A DNA stretch of 64,000 nucleotides from Caldilineaceae bacterium. Its GTDB lineage: Bacteria; Chloroflexota; Anaerolineae; Caldilineales; Caldilineaceae. The stretch is from contig JAJEBF010000026.1 in the NCBI GenBank assembly GCA_022824025.1, forward strand, positions 1 through 64,000. Direction: 5' to 3'. Below are positions 16,999 to 24,499 of the stretch, one piece after another. The notes beneath the pieces are model-generated. The model was not told the origin of the DNA, ran no database searches, and saw only the letters and a program-made list of their open reading frames with translations. A program made the translations under genes and the position numbers. Numbering within the stretch: position 1 is the stretch's first letter; every line of letters begins with the position of its first letter.

Positions 16999-18408
16999 GT
17001 GAACGAACTACGAATCGTCCAAGCGCAAGTGAATCTGCTTCAGCCGGAATTCACGACCGATCAGCCCGACCTGCAGACAATCCTAGCACTGGTGTATGAA
17101 CCACTCATGCAATGGCGACGCGGCCGCGTCATGCCCGGGCTGGTCGCCTCTTGGGAGGTCCGCGACGGCGGGCGGGCGTGGTTGCTTACCTTGCGTGAAA
17201 ACATCCGCTTCCATGACGGCTCGCCCTGCACAAGCGAGGACGTCAAGCAAAGTTTGGAACGGATGCAGGAAGCCGGCGGCTCATTTGGAATGGGCGGCGT
17301 CTATTCTCCCTACCTGGACCCATTGAGCTTCGAGCCAGTGGGAGAGAGGCAGCTGCTCGTCAAGAGTCCCTTTCCGACCGGGGACCTGGCGGACATCTTT
17401 GCCGCAGTCTATGTGGGAAAGCCGACAGGCGCCGCTGAACCCCCTCTGGGCACGGGACCGTTTCGGCTCGCAGACTACGTGGAGGGCGAACTGCTTCGAC
17501 TCTCAAGCATGGACGCGCCCGCTCATGATCAGCCGTTCTCTGAACTGACCATCCTGCAAATACAGTCCGCGACGGATCGCTACAATGCCCTGTTGAACGG
17601 CCAGGCAGATCTGGCGACTGGAATGGAACTGATGCCGGTCATTCCTGAAGACGACCGGCTCACGTGGCGCAAGGCCACGAACACTCTGTCAGTAACCGGT
17701 TTCCTCAACGGATTTGAGAGGCCTTTTTCCCAGCCGGAAGCCCGTCTGGCGATCAATCTGGCGGTTGACGTAGATGAAATCATCAACAGCGTCTGGCCCG
17801 GACGGGCCGAGCCTGCTTCGACCGTCGTCAGCCCCTTTCATTTTGGATTTCCCGACGCTCTGCGCCCCTACGGCTATGATCCTGAGCGCGCCAAAACGCT
17901 CTTCGACACCTGCGATATGCCGGACGAGTTGGTCCTGCGAACGCCTCTCGTCATCCCTGACCGCGCGCCGCAGGTGGCGGCCATAATTCAGGAGCAACTC
18001 GCCCGCATCGGCATTCGCGTCCGCATCGAAGAAGAAGCGGACCGCCCGAAATACGCCCTGGACACGAGCCGGAAACGTATCGGACATATGGCGCTGTTCG
18101 ATTCAAGCCCGCTGAGCGCCTACCGCGTGCTGCAAGAGAAAATTTCCAGCCAGACACAAGGGCCCTGGTGGCAAGGTGTCGTGGATACCAGGGCCGACCA
18201 ACTGATAGATGCCGCCCACCTGTCCGTTGACCAGGGCAAGCGGAGGGAAGCCTACAGCAGGTGTCTGGCCTGGCTGCATGAGAACCCGCACTGGCTCTAC
18301 CTGTATCATCCCGTAAAACTCTATGCCCACCGGGCAGAACTCTCCGGCATCGAACTGGATCACGCCGGTCTGATCAGACTGGGCTCGGCGCAACGCCGCC
18401 GGAACTGA
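16999..18408 (+). CDS. Peptide-type ABC transporter substrate-binding protein without signal peptide
   Basis: This protein of about 469 residues belongs to family 5 (DppA/OppA-like). It has the LVYEPLMQW, GLVASWEVRDGGRAWLLTLRENIRFHDGSP and PLGTGPFRLADY landmarks. The GTG at 16999 is preceded by GGAG ten bases upstream. No hydrophobic signal or lipobox is visible at this or the next upstream start, so the protein would remain in the cytoplasm unless the true N-terminus has been lost. It is also shorter than typical members (about 500-550). With the truncated permease upstream it may be a relic or a repurposed soluble binding protein. Confidence 0.75.
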   Translation: MNELRIVQAQVNLLQPEFTTDQPDLQTILALVYEPLMQWRRGRVMPGLVASWEVRDGGRAWLLTLRENIRFHDGSPCTSEDVKQSLERMQEAGGSFGMGGVYSPYLDPLSFEPVGERQLLVKSPFPTGDLADIFAAVYVGKPTGAAEPPLGTGPFRLADYVEGELLRLSSMDAPAHDQPFSELTILQIQSATDRYNALLNGQADLATGMELMPVIPEDDRLTWRKATNTLSVTGFLNGFERPFSQPEARLAINLAVDVDEIINSVWPGRAEPASTVVSPFHFGFPDALRPYGYDPERAKTLFDTCDMPDELVLRTPLVIPDRAPQVAAIIQEQLARIGIRVRIEEEADRPKYALDTSRKRIGHMALFDSSPLSAYRVLQEKISSQTQGPWWQGVVDTRADQLIDAAHLSVDQGKRREAYSRCLAWLHENPHWLYLYHPVKLYAHRAELSGIELDHAGLIRLGSAQRRRN

Positions 18409-18439
18409 TCCGGGCCGATGCCCCGCGAGCCTCTCCCAA

Positions 18440-19546
18440 TCACCCCACCCGGTACTTCTTCAACAGCTCATAGTTCGGCGTAATGCCCAGCCCCGGCCGG
18501 TCCGGCGCGTCCACATTGCCTTCCGCGTCCAGCTTCATTGTCTCCTCAAAAATCTGCATACGCAGGGGGTCCACCGTCTCACGGTAAAATTCCAGAATCA
18601 GGCCGTTCGCGATGCCGCACACCACGTGAATGTGCACCTCCTGCGCCCCGTGCGGCGCGATCACCAGGTCCTCCGCCGCCGTCAGCGCCGCCACCTGCAT
18701 GAACTCCGTGATCCCCCCCAGTATCTGCGCGTCCGCATTGATAATCGCCGCCCCCTCCCGCTCGATCAGGTCGCGGAATCCATAGCGCGTATACTCGTTC
18801 TCGCCACTGGCGATTGGAATCGACGTGGCCCGCGCAACACGCGCATGCCCGCGATAATCGTCCGGAGCCACCGGCTCCTCAAACCAGAACGGCTCATACT
18901 TCTCCATCTTGCGCGCCAGCTCGATCGCCTCGTGCGCTGTGTACGCATTGTTTGCGTCGACCAGCAGTTTAATGTCCGGACCGATCGTCTCCCGCACAAC
19001 CCGCACCCGTTCCACGTCCTCGTTGATCGGCACGCCGCCGACCTTCATCTTGATCGCCTTCGCGCCCAGCGTCAGGTTCTCCTCCATTTCCTCCGCAAGC
19101 TCACGCAGGCCCTTGCCCTCCTCATAGTATCCACCTGCAATGTAAGCCGGGATACTGTCCCGGTAGCCCCCAAGCAATTGGTAGACTGGCCTTCCGACGA
19201 CCTTGCCAATCAGATCCCAAAGCGCAATATCGATCGCGCTGATCACCCGCGTCGAGAGTCCCCGTCGCCCCACCAGTTTGGGCAGCCACATCTCTTCCCA
19301 GATACGCCGGTAATTGAACGGGTTTTCGCCAACCACGACCGGCCTGAAATAATCCACCAGCGTCGTCGTCAGATCGCTTCCCTGGCCGGACGCCGTCCCG
19401 CCCCCCCAGCCCACACCTGTAATCCCTTCGTCTGTGTGGATGTGGACCAGGTTCAGGCTGACATCCACGTACGTATACTTGCCGTTGCTGATCGGTTTGG
19501 GCCGCGGCCAGGCATACCTCTCTACCGTCATATCTGTTATCTTCAT
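18440..19546 (-). CDS. Mandelate racemase/muconate lactonizing enzyme family dehydratase
   Basis: This enolase-superfamily enzyme has 368 residues. The catalytic set of the mandelate racemase subgroup is visible: KMK in AIKMKVGG, metal ligands in LLVDANNAY, FEEPV and ASGENE, and the His general base in APHGAQE. Such enzymes dehydrate sugar acids (for example gluconate, galactonate) to 2-keto-3-deoxy acids. The ATG at 19546 has GGGAG six bases upstream. An in-frame start 51 bases further upstream adds residues without family similarity. Its neighbourhood with KDG kinase and KDPG aldolase supports an acid-sugar dehydratase role. Confidence 0.88.
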   Translation of the reverse strand: MKITDMTVERYAWPRPKPISNGKYTYVDVSLNLVHIHTDEGITGVGWGGGTASGQGSDLTTTLVDYFRPVVVGENPFNYRRIWEEMWLPKLVGRRGLSTRVISAIDIALWDLIGKVVGRPVYQLLGGYRDSIPAYIAGGYYEEGKGLRELAEEMEENLTLGAKAIKMKVGGVPINEDVERVRVVRETIGPDIKLLVDANNAYTAHEAIELARKMEKYEPFWFEEPVAPDDYRGHARVARATSIPIASGENEYTRYGFRDLIEREGAAIINADAQILGGITEFMQVAALTAAEDLVIAPHGAQEVHIHVVCGIANGLILEFYRETVDPLRMQIFEETMKLDAEGNVDAPDRPGLGITPNYELLKKYRVG

Positions 19547-19885
19547 CACTCGCTCCCTTAATGATGTGGCTGTCTCGGTCGAACGCGCATGGACCATCCG
19601 CTACCGTTATACGCCCATTTTCATTCAAGAACAAATCGGCCTCCGCGGTCAAGCCCGCATGGCAGAAATACCGACCCCTGCCCTCCCCACCTTCCGCAGA
19701 TTCTTGCCTCCTGCAGCTCTGGGCGGTCGCCCGCAAGCGGCCTCCCTTGTGCGGGGGGGATTCCTCCCGCAACGCCCCCCTTGGGGCACGCCCCGCCTCC
19801 ACCGTGCGGCTGCGGCCCAACGTTGGCCGCCCGCAGGAACCGTATTGAATCCGAGGCAGTCTGCGCACCCTCCCCCCTGCCCTTC
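19547..19885. other. GC-rich intergenic region upstream of the composite mobile element
   Basis: No gene is supported here. The stretch 19690-19850 is very GC-rich with several imperfect self-complementary segments (for example GCCCGCAAGCGG and GCGGGGGGGATTCC). It ends in the 13-base CCCCCTGCCCTTC at 19873-19885, which recurs immediately after the mobile unit at 24364-24376. Confidence 0.5.
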
Positions 19886-19904
19886 AGGGCAATCGCGAAC
19901 CTTA
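19886..19904 (+). repeat. Left terminal inverted repeat of the composite element
   Basis: The 19 bases AGGGCAATCGCGAACCTTA are an exact reverse complement of 24345-24363. The outer part GGGCAATCGC also matches the right end of the ISAs1 element at 267-278. Confidence 0.85.
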
Positions 19905-19911
19905 AGGAGGG

Positions 19912-19939
19912 TTGACAAAATGGGATAGGGATTTATTCT
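19912..19939 (+). promoter_or_regulatory. Possible transposase promoter
   Basis: A consensus -35 box TTGACA (19912-19917) lies just inside the left inverted repeat. TATTCT at 19934-19939 is 16 bases further on. It points at the transposase start at 19969, which has the purine-rich AGAAGGGA upstream. Placement at the element end is typical of insertion sequences. Confidence 0.45.
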
Positions 19940-19968
19940 CACGTTAAAACCTTAGCAGAAGGGAAGAC

Positions 19969-20838
19969 GTGGTGAATGAATCTTGGGAGGCGTTTGACAA
20001 TCACTTTAGGGAATTAGAGGATCCGCGCGCAACGGTCAATCGGCGCCATCAGATGCTGGACATGCTGGTGATAACGATATGTGCAGTCCTGTGCGGTGCG
20101 GATGATTGGGAAGCGGTTGCGGAATTTGGTCGGGCAGAGAAGGAATGGTTTGCCAGGTTTCTGCCGTTACCGAGCGGGATTCCGTCGCATGATACCTTCT
20201 GGCGGCTGCTTCGAAGGTTAGACGGGGCCCAGTTCGAAGCCTATTTTCTGCGCTGGGTCGCAGAGGTAGCCGAATTGAACGAAGGTGAAGTCGTCGCCAT
20301 AGACGGGAAGCGTGTTCGTCGCTCTCATGACCGGGAAGCAGAGCGAGTCGCAAGCATGCTGGTGAGTGCATGGGCGACAGAGAATCGACTCACGTTGGGG
20401 CAGGGGCAGGTTGCAGAAAAGTCAAATGAGATTAAGACGATTCCACAACTGCTGCTGGTCTTGGACCTGACAGACTGCATCATTACGATTGATGCCATCG
20501 GCTGTCAGAAGGAAATCGCCGCACAGATTGTGGCTGCTGAGGCCGACTATGTTCTGGCCCTGAAGCAGCATCAAGGCAGCCTGTATGAGGATGTCCCCTT
20601 CCTGTTCGAGGATCTTCGTGAAAGTAAGTTCACTGCCTTCCCCTTTGATTCAGTTCGAGAGGTTGACAAAGGGCATGGCCGGATCGAGGTCCGCCAATGC
20701 TGGACCATAGACGATCCGACGCTTTTGCCGCATCTGCGCGGCGCCCTGGACTGGCCAGCACTGCAATCTCGTGTCTGGATACGCGCACAACGCATCCAAA
20801 ACGAAGAGCGTAGTGGCGGCTTCTGGGGCGCAATGCAG
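19969..20838 (+). pseudogene. ISAs1-family transposase, N-terminal part, fused in frame to RHS
   Basis: The frame starts at GTG 19969 and shows the ISAs1 N-terminal domain (DNHFRELEDPRATVNRRHQMLDML, then AVLCGADDWEAVAEFGR). The DDE core begins next, with VVAIDGKRVRRSHD (first Asp), ITIDAIGCQKEIA (second Asp) and YVLALKQHQGSL. At about residue 275-290 (RIQNEERSGGFWGAMQEF) homology ends before the HWxIEN block with the third acidic residue. The chain then continues in the same frame into RHS repeats up to 22110, giving a 713-codon chimeric frame. The transposase is incomplete and should be inactive. The segment it lacks resembles the fragment at 3-263. Confidence 0.85.
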
Positions 20839-23008
20839 GAGTTTTGCGCTGCGGGCGGGGTTTGCACGAAGCAGGCGTACGACGCGTTCGGCCGCGCCAG
20901 CCACCGCTGGGAGAGGGGTATCGGCTACCCCGACCGCGACGAGGCGCAAATGCAGTGGCGCTACTATCCCTGGGGCAGCATGGGCCAGAACGCCAACGTC
21001 GTCGTCATCCAGAGCCAGCCGCGCTGCGAGGGCAACTTCGTGCGCAAACTCTACGACGGCTTCGGCCAGCTGATCCAGGAGCAGACGCCGCGCCAAGGCT
21101 GGCAGACTCGGCTGGGCGGCTGCTCCGATGTCGAGAACGCACTCGAAACGGTGGTCGACTACGTCTATGACGGTTTCGGGCGCCTGAGGCGCACCAGCGT
21201 GCCGCGGTCGGTCTCGTTCGCGTGGCGGCATGAACCCAACTGGGACGCCGGCTTCACTGCCACCAGCTACGATGCGCTCGGACGGCCCGCGAGCACGCAC
21301 GCGGCCAACGGCGTCGTCACCAGCTACCATTACAACGGGCTGACCGCCTCGGTCACCGGCGGCGGCGAGGGCGGGGACGCACGGCGTCTGCTGAGCTGGC
21401 AGCAGCAGGACCAGCTCGGGCGCACGACCTTGTTGCGCACCTACACGCCCGGCGACAACGAATGGACGCTCGAGGCCGGGATCTCGCTCACCTACGACGG
21501 CGCGGACCGGCTGACACAGGTCTACCGCCGCGACGCTGGCGAGCGCCGCTGGCAGCGCACAAGCAGCATCCACTATGATCTGGCCGGCCGCAAGACAGGC
21601 ATGAGCGACGCCGATCTGGGCAGCTGGCGCTATGATTACAACGCCCTGGGCCAGCTGACGCGCCAGACCGATGCCCGCGACAAGACCAGCTGTCTCTACT
21701 ACGACAGCCTGGGACGTATGCGCGGCCGCGTTCTGCGCACCGACGAGAACTGCGCGGCCACGGTTGCCGACGCCGACCTGGACAGCGCCTACAGCTACGA
21801 CCCCCAGGGACGCGTGCAGCGCGTGGCCAACGATAGTGTGAGCCGCAGCTTCAGCTACGATAGCTACAGCCGTCTCAACAGTGAGAGCGTTACTGTCGAC
21901 AGCCTGACGCGCACAACCAGCTACGGCTACGACAACTACCACCGGCCGACTACGGTCACCTATCACGGCGGCGAGGTGGTGACGACCCGGTATGGAAGTC
22001 CGGGCGCGGCGGTGGGGTTGAGCAGCTCGGCGCACGGGACCCTGGTGGACAGCGTCTCTTATGACGAGGCCGGGCGCATGACCGCACTGCGATTGCCTGC
22101 GGGCCGGTAACCTCTGGCGCACGCAGCGCTACTATCCCTGGACGGCAAAGCGAAACGGCGGCATGCTGGAGAGCCTCAAGGTGGGGCTGAGCGAGGGCGC
22201 GGGCGAGCGTCTCAACCGCAGCTACGCCTACAACTACTTCGGCGACATCACCGCTTTAACCGAGGAAACGACCAGCAACAGCTTTACATACGATGGGCTG
22301 GGACGCTTGACCGCTGCGTACGGAAGAACGTACAGCTATGACGGCGCCAACCGGCTGACCGCGTTCAACGGGCAGAGCTACGGTTACCGCGATGGCGGGC
22401 CCTTCCACGCGGTGGACCGCATCGGCGGCGATGACCGCTTCGACTACGACGCCAACGGCAACATGACCGTGCGCAACAAGGGGCTTGCCGGCCAGCAGAC
22501 GATTGTCTGGGATGCACAGAACCGGCTTTCCGAGGTGCGGGACAACAACGGCGACATGCTGGAGCAGTACTGGTATGATGTCGACGGAAGTCGCGTCAAA
22601 AAGGTGAACGGCAGCACGACGACCTACACCTTTTTCGGTCATTACGAGGAGGAGGAGACGAGCGGTGTAACCACTACTGTCAGCCACTACACATTCGGCG
22701 GGCTGCACGTTGCGGCGAAGAGGGGGAGCAGCCTCTATCACGTGCATGGCGACCGTCTGGGCAGCACGTCGGTGACGACCGTCGGTTCGGTCGTGGAGGG
22801 CAGCCGCGCGTACTATGCATAGGGCGCGCAGCGCAGCGCGTCGGGAACGCTGCGGACGGACAAGGCGTTCACCGGACAGAAGGAGGATGGGACGGGGTTG
22901 CTGTACTACAATGCGCGGTACTATGACCCCGCGCTCGGCACCTTTATCTCGCCGGACTCGCTCGTGCCGGATGCGGAGATGGTGATTGAGGTTGGCCCCA
23001 ATCGCTAG
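20839..23008 (+). pseudogene. RHS/YD-repeat protein, truncated and decayed
   Basis: The translation shows many YD-type repeats (KLYDGFGQLIQEQTPR, VYDGFGRLRRT, SYDALGRPAST, DYNALGQLTRQTDARDK, SYDSYSRLNSE) and the RHS core end (YHVHGDRLGSTSVTT, then [23 protein letters not shown]). The N-terminal part is replaced by transposase. An extra base near 22102-22106 shifts the frame (AGG-NLWRTQRYYPW continues in another frame from about 22107). A TAG at 22820-22822 replaces the tyrosine expected in SRAYYAYGAQR. RHS proteins are large secreted or toxin-delivering shells. This copy has no recognisable variable toxin tip before its stop at 23006-23008. Confidence 0.85.
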
Positions 23009-23187
23009 ACCACGAAATGGGAGAAACAGGGTGCATCGAGACGGATGTTCATTGTCAGAATCCGGGCGGCGGCGCGAGTTTGGCGTCAAGCGTCCCACGG
23101 CTACTTCGAGGGTTTCGACGGGAATTCGGGGGAGGAACTACCGGCCAGGGAGGTCTTGCACAGGTTTGTGGAGGTGCGTGTGCTGAA
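23009..23187. other. Spacer after the RHS relic, nothing recognised
   Basis: Short open frames of 60-90 codons cross this stretch in two frames but show no family motif. It may contain the lost RHS tip or the degraded body of the methyltransferase whose tail follows. Confidence 0.4.
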
Positions 23188-23459
23188 GGGGCGGTACAGA
23201 CGACCCGGTCGGGCCGCACGGCTCTCCGAGCTACCGGCCGCCGGCGCCTGAGGCCCTCTTGCCTGCCGACCCTGTTCCGCTGCTTGTCGGACTAACAGAA
23301 CGGGTGGTGCAGACGTCGGGGGCAGGTCAGTTCGTGGCCGAGAAAAAGCTTGCCGATGGCGCGGACATGATCTACATTAACGGCGATTCCTTCATTCCCA
23401 ACGCCAGATCGCTGGAACCCCTGTTCAACTCCCGCATATTCGCAGGAGTACAATCATGA
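23188..23459 (+). pseudogene. Probable DNA methyltransferase C-terminal tail
   Basis: An open frame from about 23188 to TGA 23457-23459 ends with a segment (ADMIYINGDSFIPNARSLEP, then LFNSRIFAGV) that I associate with the C-terminal end of adenine-specific, type III Mod-like DNA methyltransferases. The catalytic DPPY and FxGxG motifs are absent, so only a tail is left. Its stop overlaps the ATG of the nucleotidyltransferase gene by four bases (ATGA), a sign that the two were once one operon. The family assignment is from memory of the motif and is tentative. Confidence 0.4.
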
Positions 23460-23758
23460 ACGCACGAGTCGAGATTCCCAAGGATGTGGTTGCCAAGTTT
23501 TGCCGGCGCCACCAAATTCGCCGTTTGGCTCTTCTGCGAGACAGTCTTACGAATGAAAGTGATGTGGATGTACTCGTGGAGTTTGCCCCGGATGCAAAAG
23601 TAGGGTTTTTTCGCCTGGCCCGAATCGAGGAGGCGTTGAGCGAAGTGCTCGACAGACCAACCCATTTGATGACCTTTAAGAGTGTCGAGAGAAGTCCCAA
23701 TCCTCTGTTCAAGGAGGCAATAATCGATTCAACAGAGATTCAGTATGAACAGGAGTGA
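23456..23758 (+). CDS. mntA: MntA-type nucleotidyltransferase antitoxin with lost GS motif
   Basis: This 100-residue minimal nucleotidyltransferase belongs to the MntA group, which neutralises HepT toxins by AMPylation. It keeps SDVDVLVEF with the DxD metal ligands (about residues 40-48) and the downstream VGFFRLARIEEALSEVL helix. The usual phenylalanine-glycine-serine stretch of the GSx10DxD motif is missing: the chain reads IRRLALLRDSLTNESDVD, as if four residues had been deleted. It should not bind ATP normally. AGGAG precedes the ATG, and the gene overlaps the HEPN gene by 14 bases. Confidence 0.75.
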   Translation: MNARVEIPKDVVAKFCRRHQIRRLALLRDSLTNESDVDVLVEFAPDAKVGFFRLARIEEALSEVLDRPTHLMTFKSVERSPNPLFKEAIIDSTEIQYEQE

Positions 23759-24119
23759 CGACCGGGTAGGGCTTGTTAACATGGGCGTTTACGCCGCCAA
23801 GGCGATAAAAATGTTGGGCAGAACCAGTCAGGATTATTTGGAACAGAATGAAATGATGCAATTCGCCCTGATAAAACTGGTGGAGATTGTTGGCGAGGCG
23901 GCAAATCGCGTTTCCAATCAGACGCAGCAAAAGCACACAGAGATTCCATGGGCTGATGTCATAGCAATGTGCAACCGGCTCGTTCACAACTACGACACCG
24001 TTGATCTCAGTATACTGCGAGAAACGATAGTCGATAGTTTGCCTCCTCTCGTTGAGAGCATAAGAGCGATTGTTGGCGAATTGATCGCCGATGCCGCGTT
24101 CCCGAAAACCTGCCATTAG
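23745..24119 (+). CDS. hepT: HepT-type HEPN toxin with mutated RX4HXY motif
   Basis: This 124-residue all-helical HEPN (DUF86) protein is the presumed ribonuclease toxin partner of the nucleotidyltransferase gene it overlaps. The family hallmark RX4HXY is here CNRLVHNY: His81 and Tyr83 are kept, but the catalytic arginine is Cys76 (codon TGC at 23970-23972, one C-to-T step from CGC). Other family features such as LIKLVEIVGEAANRVS are intact. Loss of the arginine would abolish nuclease activity, so the toxin is probably dead. The final residues (ELIADAAFPKTCH) look like a read-through tail. Confidence 0.78.
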   Translation: MNRSDDRVGLVNMGVYAAKAIKMLGRTSQDYLEQNEMMQFALIKLVEIVGEAANRVSNQTQQKHTEIPWADVIAMCNRLVHNYDTVDLSILRETIVDSLPPLVESIRAIVGELIADAAFPKTCH

Positions 24120-24201
24120 CAACCTCGTCAACTAATCGAAACTCCCGTCTGCATAACGCAAACTGAAGCATTCATAAGGTCCACACCGATTGGGTGATAT
24201 T

Positions 24202-24363
24202 CAGGGCTATCGCGAACTTCGTGATAGCAGCGGGTTTGTCGCTACTACCGGGCGAACAGAGGCTATATGCAAGGCTGGTCTCGCCTGAAAGGCGCCAAAT
24301 TCTGGAGTGATGCCAGTGAAATGAGCGAACTTGGCCGAATATTGTAAGGTTCGCGATTGCCCT
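24202..24363. repeat. Short inverted-repeat unit at the right end of the composite element (MITE-like)
   Basis: CAGGGCTATCGCGAACTT at 24202-24219 is a two-mismatch copy of the left terminal repeat in the same orientation. The perfect inverted partner lies at 24345-24363. Together they delimit a 162-bp non-coding unit that looks like a miniature derivative of the same insertion sequence. No direct repeat flanks this inner unit on its own, whereas the outer pair 19886/24363 has one. Confidence 0.5.
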
Positions 24364-24388
24364 CCCCCTGCCCTTCCCCCGCCTGCGT

Positions 24389-24417
24389 TTGGCCCCACCA
24401 AACAAGCGCAGGATAAT
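24389..24417 (+). promoter_or_regulatory. Promoter and GTTTGG palindrome upstream of epimerase copy 1
   Basis: TTGGCC (24389-24394), a 17-base spacer and GATAAT (24412-24417) form a promoter-like unit. The -35 box lies in the inverted repeat GTTTGG-CCCCA-CCAAAC (24387-24403), a possible operator. The same box sequences and spacing occur upstream of the paralogous gene at 25783-25811. The end of the mobile element is only 25 bases upstream. Confidence 0.55.
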
Positions 24418-24499
24418 AGACGTTCGGCAGACACGTTGTTCACCGCCTTCTGACAAGGAAAATCAGGTTCATGCTCCACCTGCTCCGAAAGGTCTCGCA

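Larger units (their letters stand above)
19886..24363 (+). mobile_element. ISAs1-ended composite element carrying RHS, methyltransferase and MntA/HepT relics
   Basis: Perfect 19-bp inverted repeats, AGGGCAATCGCGAACCTTA at 19886-19904 and its complement at 24345-24363, bound this 4.48-kb unit. The 13-base CCCCCTGCCCTTC occurs directly outside both ends (19873-19885 and 24364-24376), as a target-site duplication would. Inside, in order, are the N-terminal part of an ISAs1 transposase, an RHS-repeat gene, the tail of a DNA methyltransferase and a nucleotidyltransferase/HEPN pair. A normal ISAs1 element is about 1.2-1.5 kb, so this one is expanded. Whether the whole unit moved together or formed by recombination is not decided by the sequence. 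The duplicated flank is C-rich, which weakens that evidence somewhat. Confidence 0.65.

Noticed and set aside
18626..19561. 311-codon open frame on the plus strand
   Set aside because: It is antisense to the mandelate racemase-like gene, whose catalytic residues are all present on the minus strand.
20650..22122. 490-codon open frame on the minus strand
   Set aside because: It is antisense to the RHS repeats and composed mainly of Ala, Val and Arg. No start signal or family motif is visible.
24172..24479. Minus-strand frames across the right end of the mobile unit
   Set aside because: They run through the inverted repeats and the epimerase promoter and show no transposase or other motif.
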